Shown: positions 1 to 6,918 of the stretch, in pieces
Layout: each line of letters opens with the position of its first letter
Position numbering within the stretch: position 1 is the first letter of the stretch
DNA from: an uncultured Porphyromonadaceae bacterium
Lineage (GTDB): Bacteria > Bacteroidota > Bacteroidia > Bacteroidales > Muribaculaceae
Assembly (NCBI GenBank): GCA_947175455.1
Contig: CAMWMW010000018.1
Coordinates: 1 to 10,444, forward strand
Direction of reading: 5' to 3'
DNA length: 10,444 nucleotides
Made by a program: the position numbers and the translations under genes
The notes under the pieces: model-generated
Seen by the model: only the letters and a program-made list of their open reading frames with translations
Told to the model about the DNA's origin: nothing
Database searches by the model: none

Positions 1-1135
1 GGCGTATTCCTCCGACATTCATTATCGACATGTCTACCTGCGGGAAATCACCGGTTGCCGAACGGATGCTGTCGGCTATATGTCGTCCGAAATCCAAACC
101 GAAATCAGCGGTCCAGTTCGGGTAGGCGCCGGTGCGTTCGCTGTTCGACATATCCTGCAGACTCCATGCCACTATGTTGGAGTTTACCGAATCAACGGCG
201 TGTTTGAAAGGCGCGAGAAAACGTTCGATGTTCTTGTCGTATGCATCGGGTGAGAAACGGTCGGTCACAGGAATATATTCGTAATCGAACTCCTTGTCCT
301 TTATGTCGTCGAGGTCGATCCTGATATATCCCACATTCCTGCCGTATTTTCCGGTCTGTGTCACCAGCACCGGCTTGCCTGCGGCATTGTTGATCCAGTA
401 CGGTGTTGCCTCGGGAGTGGCGGGATCTACAAACGTATGCGAATGACCGCCTATTATGATGTCTATGTCCTTGCTGCGGCGAGCCATTTCCATATCCGAG
501 GCTTTGCCGGGAATAGCTTCGTATCCGATGTGTGTCACAGCCACGACAAGGTCACAATTCTCCTTGTCGCGCAGCATGGCGGCAGTCTTGTTTGCCGTCT
601 CTATGGCATCGAGATACTTCATTCCTTCGTAATTCTCTTTCGATATAAGGCTTTCCGGATCTACATTTATGCCAAAGAAACCGATTTTCTTTTTCCCGAC
701 TTTCTTGATAACATATGGTTTGAAAAGTCCTCTGGCGGGGGTATTGCTGAAATCGTAGTTTGCCGAGAGACGTGTGGCTTTTACATCTTTCCAGTATTTG
801 GCAAGTTCCTCAAGTCCGTTGTCAAACTCATGGTTGCCGAGAATCCTGATGTCATAATCCATCATGTTGAAAATCGGGTATTCCACATCACCTTTGAAAT
901 ATTTGAAATAGAGTGTTCCCTGTACCATGTCGCCGGCATCGACGAGTATGACATTCTTTTCCGCCTTGCGCACGGAGTCTATAATCGCTTTGCGCGGGAG
1001 TATTCCTCCTCTGCCGTTATTGTCGAAGTCTATGTTTGAATGGGTGTCGTTTGTGGTGAGTATCACGAGATTCTCAGCGGAAGACGCGAATACGCCTGCC
1101 GTCAGAAGGAAGAGTGATATAAAAGCTTTCTTCAT
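1..1135 (-). CDS. Secreted 5'-nucleotidase / metallophosphatase (UshA-like), 3' end outside window
   Basis: Partial: 378 codons are present and the frame is open to the left edge. An N-terminal signal peptide (Lys-Lys, then a hydrophobic stretch to about residue 17, cleavage probably near SSA-EN) suggests export to the periplasm or surface. The calcineurin-like metallophosphatase domain shows its metal-site motifs in order: TTNDTH (27-32), DAGD (66-69), GNHEFD (100-105), TH (201-202) and GGHSH (229-233). From about residue 320 the 5'-nucleotidase C-terminal domain begins, with NVGGIR just before the edge, so both domains are in one polypeptide. The family hydrolyses nucleoside 5'-monophosphates, cyclic nucleotides or UDP-sugars; the substrate cannot be told here. 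The ATG at 1135 directly precedes the signal peptide. I see no convincing promoter: the upstream 168 bases are largely a 9-bp repeat array. It lies downstream of gpmI on the same strand but is probably transcribed separately. Confidence 0.9.
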   Translation of the reverse strand, partial: MKKAFISLFLLTAGVFASSAENLVILTTNDTHSNIDFDNNGRGGILPRKAIIDSVRKAEKNVILVDAGDMVQGTLYFKYFKGDVEYPIFNMMDYDIRILGNHEFDNGLEELAKYWKDVKATRLSANYDFSNTPARGLFKPYVIKKVGKKKIGFFGINVDPESLISKENYEGMKYLDAIETANKTAAMLRDKENCDLVVAVTHIGYEAIPGKASDMEMARRSKDIDIIIGGHSHTFVDPATPEATPYWINNAAGKPVLVTQTGKYGRNVGYIRIDLDDIKDKEFDYEYIPVTDRFSPDAYDKNIERFLAPFKHAVDSVNSNIVAWSLQDMSNSERTGAYPNWTADFGLDFGRHIADSIRSATGDFPQVDMSIMNVGGIR

Positions 1136-1181
1136 AGTAATTTGAAATTTATGGCTTCGCTTTAAGTTGAAAATATTAGGG

Positions 1182-1281
1182 TCTTTAAAGACTTTAAGGA
1201 CTTTAGGGACTTTAGGGACTTTAAGGACTTTAAAGACTTTAAGGTCTTTAAGGACTTTTAGAGACCTTAAAGACCTTAAAT
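1182..1281. repeat. Tandem array of about eleven degenerate 9-bp units (ACTTTAAGG-like)
   Basis: Units follow one another with a 9-base period from 1182: actttaagg, actttaggg twice, actttaagg, actttaaag, actttaagg, tctttaagg, then a 10-base acttttagag, then accttaaag and accttaaat. The last two are the reverse complement of the earlier type, so the array changes orientation near 1254-1264. The array fills most of the gap between gpmI (stop at 1304) and the nucleotidase start (1135). The units differ by point changes, so the array is old enough to have diverged. Its role is unknown; it is not a CRISPR because there are no spacers. Confidence 0.85.
1238..1280 (-). terminator. 16-bp perfect inverted repeat after gpmI, possible transcript end
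   Basis: Bases 1238-1253 (tttaaggtctttaagg) are exactly complementary to 1265-1280, with an 11-base loop. The structure starts 24 bases after the gpmI stop codon on the minus strand, where a transcript end would be expected. It is AU-rich (5 of 16 pairs are G/C) and has no uridine run after it, so it is not a textbook intrinsic terminator. It may instead stabilise the gpmI mRNA 3' end. It arises from the inverted orientation of the last units of the 9-bp array. Confidence 0.45.
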
Positions 1282-1303
1282 ATTATTGAATCAAGTTCTG
1301 GGT

Positions 1304-2815
1304 TTAATATGAGATCAGGTCTTCTCCGGTCATGTCTTTGGGCTTGGGAAGTTCCATGAGTTTGAGCAGAGACGGAGCCACGTCTGCCAGAATGCCGTCT
1401 TTCACCTTGGCGTCTTTGTGGGAGCCGATGTAGATGAAAGGCACAGGATTCAGAGAGTGTGCCGTGTTCGGGGTGCCGTCCTCGTTGAGAGCATGGTCGG
1501 CGTTGCCGTGGTCGGCGATGATGATGGTCTCATAGCCATGTTTCTTGGCTGCCTCCACTGTTTTCTCGACGCATTTGTCGAGAGTGGCGATAGCTTTCTC
1601 GATTGCCGAATACACACCTGTGTGTCCTACCATATCGCCGTTGGCGAAGTTCACGACGATAAAGTCGTATTTCTCGCTGTCGATCTGCTCTACGAGTTTG
1701 TCGGTCACTTCCGGCGCGCTCATTTCCGGCTGCAGGTCATAAGTGGCTACCTTCGGCGAGGGCACAAGGATGCGGTCTTCGCCGGGGAACGGTTCCTCCT
1801 TGCCTCCGTTGAAGAAGAATGTCACGTGTGCGTATTTCTCAGTCTCGGCTATGTGAAGCTGTTTCTTACCTTCTCTTGAAAGGAATTCACCCAAAGTGTC
1901 GGGCACGTCCGATTTGGTGAAGAGGATATGCACGCCCTTGAATGAATCGTCATAGGGAGTCATGCAGTAATACTGTAGATCCGGTATCGGATTCATTCCG
2001 TCTTCAGAATGCTGTGTGAGCACAGTGGTGAGTTCCTTCGCACGGTCATTTCGGTAATTGAAGAAAATCACCACGTGTCCTGCACCGATGCGGCCGTCCA
2101 CACGATCGTTGACTATCGGCTTGATAAACTCGTCGGTAACGCCCTCTGCATATGATTCTTCCACAGCCTTGACCATATTGTCGGCGTGCTTTCCTTCTCC
2201 GTAAACGAGCAGGTTGTACGCATCCTTGACGCGTTCCCAGCGGTGGTCGCGGTCCATTGCGTAGTAACGACCCACCACACTGGCGATTGTTCCCGCGCTC
2301 TGTTTGCAGTGGTCCTGGATTTCCTGAAGGAATCCGGCACCGCTTTTGGGGTCGGTGTCACGACCGTCCATGAAGGCGTGGATGAACACCTTGTCCAGAC
2401 CGTAAGCCTTCGCGGTGTCGCAAAGAGCGTAGAGATGACCTAAAGAGGAATGTACGCCTCCGGCAGATGCCAGACCCATGAAGTGGATGGGCACACCGTT
2501 TTTCTGGGCATATGTGAATGCGTTCTTGATTTCCTGATTCTCTGCGAATGAACCGTCTGCTATGGCGCGGTTGATTTTTACGAGATCCTGATAGACCACG
2601 CGCCCCGCACCGATGTTGAGGTGTCCTACCTCGGAGTTGCCCATCTGTCCGTCAGGCAGACCGACGTTTTCTCCGCTTGCCTGAAGCTGAGAATGGGGAT
2701 ATTCAGCCACGAGGCTGTCCATGTAGGGAGTGGGGGTGTTGAAGATGACATCGTCTTTTTTGTGGTCACCGATGCCGTATCCGTCGAGGATAATCAGTAA
2801 TGCTTTTTTAGACAT
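1304..2815 (-). CDS. gpmI: 2,3-bisphosphoglycerate-independent phosphoglycerate mutase
   Basis: Cytoplasmic glycolytic and gluconeogenic enzyme of the alkaline-phosphatase superfamily that interconverts 3- and 2-phosphoglycerate using two Mn ions. The 503-residue product matches the usual length of about 505-515. Visible active-site motifs: ILDGYG with metal ligand D11; GNSEVGH with the phosphoserine nucleophile S61; VHSS (H122); the substrate-binding insertion with DGRDTDP (150-156) and NYRNDRA (253-259); TEKYAHVT with K327; then the second metal cluster, NGDMVGH (392-398), ADHGNAD (434-440) and TAHS (H453). The ATG at 2815 is chosen because homology begins at [12 protein letters not shown]. 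The frame stays open upstream to 2899, but that would use a TTG lying inside the predicted promoter. It probably has its own transcript, since a terminator follows rplS and a promoter-like pair lies between. Confidence 0.97.
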   Translation of the reverse strand: MSKKALLIILDGYGIGDHKKDDVIFNTPTPYMDSLVAEYPHSQLQASGENVGLPDGQMGNSEVGHLNIGAGRVVYQDLVKINRAIADGSFAENQEIKNAFTYAQKNGVPIHFMGLASAGGVHSSLGHLYALCDTAKAYGLDKVFIHAFMDGRDTDPKSGAGFLQEIQDHCKQSAGTIASVVGRYYAMDRDHRWERVKDAYNLLVYGEGKHADNMVKAVEESYAEGVTDEFIKPIVNDRVDGRIGAGHVVIFFNYRNDRAKELTTVLTQHSEDGMNPIPDLQYYCMTPYDDSFKGVHILFTKSDVPDTLGEFLSREGKKQLHIAETEKYAHVTFFFNGGKEEPFPGEDRILVPSPKVATYDLQPEMSAPEVTDKLVEQIDSEKYDFIVVNFANGDMVGHTGVYSAIEKAIATLDKCVEKTVEAAKKHGYETIIIADHGNADHALNEDGTPNTAHSLNPVPFIYIGSHKDAKVKDGILADVAPSLLKLMELPKPKDMTGEDLISY

Positions 2816-2896
2816 GATATATAGTTTTCTTTTCTTACTTTCCGACCCTTTGCGGGCATGACGGGAGAGTATATGAACCCTCCTTGAGATATAACG

Positions 2897-2928
2897 CAAA
2901 ATTAGCTATTTTTTCTCAAAATAACAAC
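2897..2928 (-). promoter_or_regulatory. Candidate gpmI promoter (GTTG - 20 bases - TAATTTTG)
   Basis: On the minus strand GTTG (2925-2928) is followed after 20 bases by TAATTTTG (2897-2904), a full match to the Bacteroidetes -7 consensus TAnnTTTG, with an acceptable -33 element. Transcription would start near 2890 and leave a leader of about 75 bases. The -33 element is the last part of the rplS terminator stem, so terminator and promoter share bases. This rests on sequence match only. Confidence 0.5.
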
Positions 2929-2951
2929 CCGCCCTGAAAAAGGACGGGTTG
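2925..2951 (-). terminator. Rho-independent terminator of rplS
   Basis: On the minus strand CAACCCGTCC pairs with GGGCGGGTTG (10 bp, one U-G wobble) around a 7-base loop, followed by TTATTTTG. It starts 24 bases after the rplS stop codon. The wobble pairs in the minus-strand RNA but becomes a mismatch in the plus-strand RNA, which supports the minus orientation. Confidence 0.85.
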
Positions 2952-2975
2952 CATATCCGTTTTACGGGGAGAAAA

Positions 2976-3347
2976 TCAGTTGTTCTCCTTGTTTTTCTTG
3001 ACATAGCGCTCTTTGATGCGTGCTTTCTTACCTGTGAGGTTGCGGAGGTAATAAAGTTTCGCACGGCGCACTTTGCCGTATTTCATAACTGTGATAGACT
3101 CGATGAAAGGAGATTCCATCGGGAAGATACGCTCAACACCGATACCGTCTGAAATCTTGCGTACAGTGAAACGCTTCTTGTCGCCCTGACCGTTGATTTT
3201 GATCACAACGCCGCGATACTGCTGGATACGCTCCTTGTTACCCTCTTTGATACGATATGCCACAGTCACTGTGTCACCGGGGCCGAATGAGTCGAATTCT
3301 TTCTTGGGAGTGGCAAATGCCTCCTCTGCAATTTTGATTAAATCCAT
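2976..3347 (-). CDS. rplS: 50S ribosomal protein L19
   Basis: Structural protein of the large ribosomal subunit, located at the interface with the small subunit. The 123-residue product is of usual family length (about 115-125). The core is highly conserved: GDTVTV (about 24-29), [10 protein letters not shown] (about 40-49), FTVRKIS followed by GIGVERIFP, then SP and I-E-S-I, and the basic C-terminal stretch with [10 protein letters not shown] and GKKARIKER. The tail is lysine- and asparagine-rich. The start at 3347 is preceded by an A-rich stretch (cataacaaaa), normal for Bacteroidota. The usual rimM-trmD neighbours are absent; it appears monocistronic, with its own promoter, a leader of about 125 bases and a terminator. 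Confidence 0.97.
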   Translation of the reverse strand: MDLIKIAEEAFATPKKEFDSFGPGDTVTVAYRIKEGNKERIQQYRGVVIKINGQGDKKRFTVRKISDGIGVERIFPMESPFIESITVMKYGKVRRAKLYYLRNLTGKKARIKERYVKKNKENN

Positions 3348-3369
3348 TTTTGTTATGACGTTTAAATTA

Positions 3370-3470
3370 TTTGCAATGTAAATAAGCTTCTTTCCGGAAA
3401 GCGGGGGACAACCCCTTGAAACACACCTTTGCGTGGCTGTTCTTTATCCCGTCTTATCAGAGATTGCAAA
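3370..3470 (-). promoter_or_regulatory. Candidate structured 5' leader of rplS (possible L19 autoregulatory element)
   Basis: Reading the minus strand, TTTGCAAT (3470-3463) near the predicted RNA start is exactly complementary to ATTGCAAA (3377-3370) near the start codon. Just inside this pair, GATAAG (3458-3453) pairs with CTTATT (3386-3381, one wobble), leaving a 4-by-3 internal loop. The enclosed region contains the hairpins CACGC-AAAG-GTGTG (3435-3422, one wobble) and GGGG-TTGT-CCCC (3415-3404), and the palindrome TTTCCGGAAA (3400-3391). A closed multibranch structure filling a ribosomal-protein leader resembles known autoregulatory leaders in general form. I do not recognise it as a named family, and it was folded by eye. 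Confidence 0.4.
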
Positions 3471-3478
3471 ACCGACTG

Positions 3479-3509
3479 CAAAATTACAACTTATTTTTTA
3501 ATTATGAAA
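3479..3509 (-). promoter_or_regulatory. Candidate rplS promoter (TTTC - 19 bases - TAATTTTG)
   Basis: On the minus strand TAATTTTG (3479-3486) fully matches the Bacteroidetes -7 consensus TAnnTTTG. TTTC (3506-3509) lies 19 bases upstream and matches three of four -33 bases. The predicted RNA start is near 3473, a few bases before the first helix of the candidate leader. Confidence 0.5.
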
Positions 3510-3526
3510 GTTTTTTGTTAATTTCG
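3496..3526 (+). promoter_or_regulatory. Candidate folP-cdaA promoter (TTTT - 19 bases - TAATTTCG)
   Basis: On the plus strand TAATTTCG (3519-3526) matches TAnnTTTG at all but one fixed position, and TTTT (3496-3499) lies 19 bases upstream. The RNA would start near 3533, about 33 bases before the folP ATG. It shares 14 bases with the divergent rplS promoter. The match is weaker than that of the rplS promoter. Confidence 0.3.
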
Positions 3527-3565
3527 CTAAAGTTTCTGTCTGAACTCTGATATCAAAGACTCTCT

Positions 3566-4432
3566 ATGAGGAATAAACCAATGAATCCGCATATGACACC
3601 TTCAATAAACGCAGGGGGACGTCTGCTTTCTTTTGACGTGCCGAAAGTGATGGGAATTGTGAATGTGACTCCCGACAGTTTCTATAGCGGCAGCCGTGTT
3701 TCCGGAAGCAAGGCGATTGCGGAGCGCGTGGCAGTCATGCGAGAGGAGGGTGCGGACATTCTGGATATAGGTGGATATTCCTCGCGTCCGGGAGCGGAAG
3801 ATGTCTCGCCGGAGGAGGAATATTCCCGCCTTGCCTCGGGTCTTGAGGCTATACGTTCCGTCTGGCAGGAGGCGATAGTGTCGGTAGATACTTTTCGCGC
3901 TGAAGTTGCCCGGCGGTGTGTCGAGGAGTGGGGAGTCAGTATTGTCAATGATATCGGCGGCGGCACTCTTGACCCGGCGATGTGGGACACTGTGGCGGAT
4001 CTGCGGGTGGCATATGTCCTGATGCATATGCGGGGAACTCCGAAGACGATGGGGACTATGACCGAATACAACGATGTCTCTGCCGATACACTGACAGATC
4101 TTGCGTTCAGGATTGCCAAGCTGCGTTCGAAAGGTGTGTCGGATGTGATAATAGATCCCGGTTTCGGATTTGCCAAGACCATGGAGCAGAATTACCGTCT
4201 TCTTGCCGATCTCCGTGAATTCCGTATTACCGGCGCTCCCGTGCTTGCCGGAATCTCAAGGAAAACCATGATATGGAAGCCTTTGGGTATCACCCCGGAT
4301 GATGCCGCCAACGGCACAACGGCACTCAATACGGTCGCCTTGCTCAATGGCGCGGACATTCTGCGTGTGCACGATGTCCGCAATGCGGTAGAGACTGTGA
4401 AGCTCATGGAAATGTTAAAAAACGATAAATAA
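3566..4432 (+). CDS. folP: Dihydropteroate synthase
   Basis: Cytoplasmic folate-pathway enzyme that condenses 6-hydroxymethyl-7,8-dihydropterin diphosphate with p-aminobenzoate to give dihydropteroate; the family is the sulfonamide target. The TIM-barrel motifs are all present: MGIVNVTPDSF (29-39), DIGGYSSRPGA (67-77, where many bacteria have GGESTRPG), SVDTF (106-110), NDI (128-130), MHMRGTP (153-159), DPGFGFAKT (197-205), GISRK (229-233) and RVHDV (267-271). At 288 residues the length is normal. The first ATG (3566) is given, but ATGs at 3581 and 3593 are in frame. The start at 3593 would give a shorter N-terminus closer to what I recall of Bacteroides homologues, so the start is uncertain. 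The stop TAA overlaps the cdaA ATG by one base (TAATG). Confidence 0.96.
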   Translation: MRNKPMNPHMTPSINAGGRLLSFDVPKVMGIVNVTPDSFYSGSRVSGSKAIAERVAVMREEGADILDIGGYSSRPGAEDVSPEEEYSRLASGLEAIRSVWQEAIVSVDTFRAEVARRCVEEWGVSIVNDIGGGTLDPAMWDTVADLRVAYVLMHMRGTPKTMGTMTEYNDVSADTLTDLAFRIAKLRSKGVSDVIIDPGFGFAKTMEQNYRLLADLREFRITGAPVLAGISRKTMIWKPLGITPDDAANGTTALNTVALLNGADILRVHDVRNAVETVKLMEMLKNDK

Positions 4433-5199
4433 TGCTTTCTTTCGGAATCAAGGATATAGTGGATATACTGATAGTGGCGCTGATGCTCTACTATCTTTAC
4501 AGGCTGATGAAAAACAGCGGCACTCTGTCGCTCTTTTACGGCGTTCTCGCGTTTATCGCCATCTGGGTGATCTCTTTCGAGATATTCAACATGCGCCTCA
4601 CCGGCACGATAGTCGACAAGTTCATGAGCATAGGTCTCATTGTCCTTGTGATTCTGTTTCAGGATCAGATCAAACGTTTCCTTATAGATATAGGCAGCCG
4701 GGGAAGATGGACAGTGTTCCGGAAGTTATTCCGTCATCATGAGGAAAATGAGGAGCAGGAGCATTCGCGTGTGATGAGTGTTGTCTATGCCTGCATGTCT
4801 ATGGCGAAATCCAAGACGGGCGCGCTGATTGTTTTCCAGCGCAAGGTGCCTCTTACGGATTATGAAAACACCGGCGACATCATAGATGCGGATATCAACG
4901 TGCGTCTTATAGAGAACATCTTTTTCAAGAACTCCCCGCTGCACGACGGCGCGATGATAATCGCCGACCGCCGCATCAAGTCGGTAGGTTGCATTCTTCC
5001 GGTGAGCCACGACATGAACATTCCGAAGAACCTCGGTCTGCGTCACCGTGCGGCTTTGGGTATGAGTCAGGTCACTGATGCTATCTGTGTCATAGTCAGC
5101 GAAGAAACAGGGGGGATCTCCGTTGCCCGCGATGGCTCGCTAAGCGTGAAGATCTCCCCGATGGATCTTGAGCATATCCTGTCTTCTGCCTTGAAATGA
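4432..5199 (+). CDS. cdaA: Diadenylate cyclase, CdaA type (c-di-AMP synthase)
   Basis: Membrane-bound enzyme that makes cyclic di-AMP from two ATP. The N-terminus (about residues 8-78) contains three hydrophobic segments typical of CdaA. It is followed by a charged linker (GSRGRW, then HHEENEEQEH at about 102-111) and the DAC domain, with the two signature motifs DGA (172-174) and RHR (204-206), plus SEETGG (223-228). The length (255) is usual. In Firmicutes cdaA sits with cdaR and glmM; here neither is adjacent and the partner gene is folP, joined by a TAATG overlap that implies translational coupling. The gene ends 53 bases before the convergent dnaB stop, with a shared hairpin between. c-di-AMP usually controls potassium and osmolyte balance and wall homeostasis; its targets in this organism cannot be seen here. 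Confidence 0.95.
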   Translation: MLSFGIKDIVDILIVALMLYYLYRLMKNSGTLSLFYGVLAFIAIWVISFEIFNMRLTGTIVDKFMSIGLIVLVILFQDQIKRFLIDIGSRGRWTVFRKLFRHHEENEEQEHSRVMSVVYACMSMAKSKTGALIVFQRKVPLTDYENTGDIIDADINVRLIENIFFKNSPLHDGAMIIADRRIKSVGCILPVSHDMNIPKNLGLRHRAALGMSQVTDAICVIVSEETGGISVARDGSLSVKISPMDLEHILSSALK

Positions 5200-5221
5200 C
5201 TGACTTTGCCTTGAACTTGAA

Positions 5222-5255
5222 TGACAGATGCCGACAAGTCGACAGGCATCTGTCA
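5222..5255. terminator. Convergent hairpin between cdaA and dnaB
   Basis: TGACAGATGCC (5222-5232) pairs perfectly with GGCATCTGTCA (5245-5255), 11 bp with a 12-base loop. It lies 23 bases after the cdaA stop, and its right arm contains the dnaB stop codon (TGA on the minus strand at 5253-5255). Neither side has a uridine run, so it is a candidate bidirectional boundary between converging transcripts rather than a classical intrinsic terminator. Confidence 0.6.
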
Positions 5256-6857
5256 GAAGGGCACCGGACTCTCGCCTGGTCCCGGCATTATGTCGGGCAT
5301 CGGTGAAGAGAATGAGCTTCCCGAAGAGGGTCCGAATGTAAAGCCGTCAGAGCCGAAAGAGTCGCCTCCCGGTTTTTCTTCCTGAGATTCGGAATTCATT
5401 CTTGATTCGAGACGGCGTGTGGTGCCGACCTCGTCAAGAGTCTCGCGCATCATCTGATAACCCTCCTCCCAGTTTTCGAATCTTGCGAATTTAGAGACGA
5501 AGCGGAGGTCGACCGTGCCTACCGCGCCGCTTCGGTGTTTGGCTATGATAAGCTCCGCCTTGCCACGTATGTCGTTTCCTTCGGCATCTTCCGTGCTCCG
5601 TGTGTAATATTCCGGACGATGGATGAAACATACCATATCCGCATCCTGCTCGATGGCTCCCGATTCACGCAGGTCTGAGAGCACAGGACGTTTGTCTTCG
5701 CGTGTTTCCGTGCTTCGGTTAAGCTGCGAGAGCGCTATAATCGGAATATTCAGCTCTTTGGCGAGTGCCTTCAGAGATCGGGAGATTGTAGACACCTCCT
5801 GCTCGCGGCTTCCGAATTTCATGCCGGTCGCGTTCATAAGCTGGAGGTAGTCGATCATTATCATTTTCACACCGTGTTCCCTGACGAGTCTTCTTGCCTT
5901 TGTGCGCAGCTCGGTTATTGAGAGCCCCGGAGTCTCGTCAAGATAGAGCGGTGCGCCATATACCCCGCGGAGACGTGTGTTCAGGCGGTTCCATTCCTCG
6001 TCGGTCAGATTGCCAGCCTTGATTTTCTCACCCTCAAGATCCGCCACGTTACTGAGCAGACGTTTAAGAAGCTGTACGTTTGCCATCTCAAGGGTAAATA
6101 TAGCAATCGGAATGCTGTAGTCCACCGACATGTTTTTTGCCATCGAGAGCACAAACGCTGTCTTACCCATTGCGGGACGGGCGGCGATGATGATAAGGTC
6201 CGATGCCTGCCATCCGGAAGTCATCTTGTCGAGACCGTGATATCCTGTCTGGAGTCCGGAGAGACCGCTTTCGGCGTTGGCGGCTGTCTGTATCTGTTCT
6301 ATGGCAAGGTTGATGACCGGGTCGATCTGTGTGACTTCCCTCTTGAGATGAGTCTGGGAAATCTCGAAAAGCTGTCCTTCAGCCGCCTGCAGGAGATCAT
6401 CTACGTCATTGCTCTCGTCGAAAGCGTCAGCCTCGATTTTCGAAGCAAAAGATATAAGCCGTCTCGCAAGATATTTCTGAGCTATTATCTTGGCGTGATA
6501 TTCGATATTTGCCGCCGAATAGACGCGTGCGGTAAGTTCCGTTATATGCACCGCGCCTCCTACGTTCTCAAGCTCGCCGTTCTGGCGCAGCTGTTCGGTC
6601 ACGGTCATCATGTCGATGGGACGCTGGTTGAAACCGAGCGTGCATATCGCGTCATATATCTTGGCATTGACCGGATCGTAGAAAGCATCGGGAGTGAGGA
6701 TGTCGCTTACGTTCATGTAAGCGTCCTTTTCAAGCATAAGGGCACCGATCACAACCTCTTCGAGGTCAGTGTCGCGGGGAGGAAGTTTTCCGGTAGGATC
6801 CTGGCGGATCGGTTCATATGCAGGTCTTTTCTTATATCTTTGTTGTTGTTCGGGCAT
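5253..6857 (-). CDS. dnaB: Replicative DNA helicase DnaB
   Basis: Hexameric 5'-3' helicase that unwinds the replication fork and binds primase. The N-terminal domain spans about 28-130 (PPRDTDLEEVVIGALM through the HITELT region). After a linker, the RecA-like ATPase domain (about 180-465) carries ARPAMGKTAF as Walker A (226-235; many bacteria have Ser where Ala229 is), MIMIDYLQLM as Walker B (332-341), SQLNR (377-381), DLRESGAIEQDAD (395-407) and KHRSG (440-444). There is no intein. The last 60 residues are a Gly/Ser/Pro-rich, probably disordered tail ending in PVPF, giving 534 residues against about 450-520 for many DnaBs. The ATG at 6857 is preceded by AT-rich sequence without a Shine-Dalgarno site. 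It lies 61 bases after menA and is probably the last gene of that operon; I see no clear promoter in the gap. Confidence 0.97.
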   Translation of the reverse strand: MPEQQQRYKKRPAYEPIRQDPTGKLPPRDTDLEEVVIGALMLEKDAYMNVSDILTPDAFYDPVNAKIYDAICTLGFNQRPIDMMTVTEQLRQNGELENVGGAVHITELTARVYSAANIEYHAKIIAQKYLARRLISFASKIEADAFDESNDVDDLLQAAEGQLFEISQTHLKREVTQIDPVINLAIEQIQTAANAESGLSGLQTGYHGLDKMTSGWQASDLIIIAARPAMGKTAFVLSMAKNMSVDYSIPIAIFTLEMANVQLLKRLLSNVADLEGEKIKAGNLTDEEWNRLNTRLRGVYGAPLYLDETPGLSITELRTKARRLVREHGVKMIMIDYLQLMNATGMKFGSREQEVSTISRSLKALAKELNIPIIALSQLNRSTETREDKRPVLSDLRESGAIEQDADMVCFIHRPEYYTRSTEDAEGNDIRGKAELIIAKHRSGAVGTVDLRFVSKFARFENWEEGYQMMRETLDEVGTTRRLESRMNSESQEEKPGGDSFGSDGFTFGPSSGSSFSSPMPDIMPGPGESPVPF

Positions 6858-6918
6858 AATTATGTATGATATATATTAAACGGTTTCTACATATCAATGT
6901 GTTTTATCGGCTACATTA

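Noticed and set aside
437-1039. Plus-strand open frame (200 codons) opposite the 5'-nucleotidase
   Set aside because: It is antisense to a well-supported coding region with all metallophosphatase motifs, and its own translation is unlike any family I recognise.
1182-1281. CRISPR-like array
   Set aside because: The 9-base units are directly adjacent with no spacers, and no cas gene is nearby.
2857-2885. Perfect Shine-Dalgarno-like AAGGAGGG (2878-2885, minus strand) and an ATG at 2859 in the gpmI leader
   Set aside because: The spacing to that ATG is about 18 bases, too long for pairing-driven initiation. The frame is only about 21 codons and overlaps the gpmI start, and Bacteroidota rarely use such sites.
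2816-2899. N-terminal extension of GpmI to 2899
   Set aside because: It would start at a TTG inside the predicted -7 element, and the added residues are basic and unlike the family, which begins at the ATG at 2815.
5188-5216. Short direct repeat tgccttgaa just after cdaA
   Set aside because: Two 9-base copies are expected by chance at this scale and have no visible structural role.
6237-6869. Plus-strand open frame (210 codons) opposite the dnaB 5' half
   Set aside because: It is a shadow of dnaB; it would have to start inside the coding sequence of a conserved helicase, and it shows no domain.
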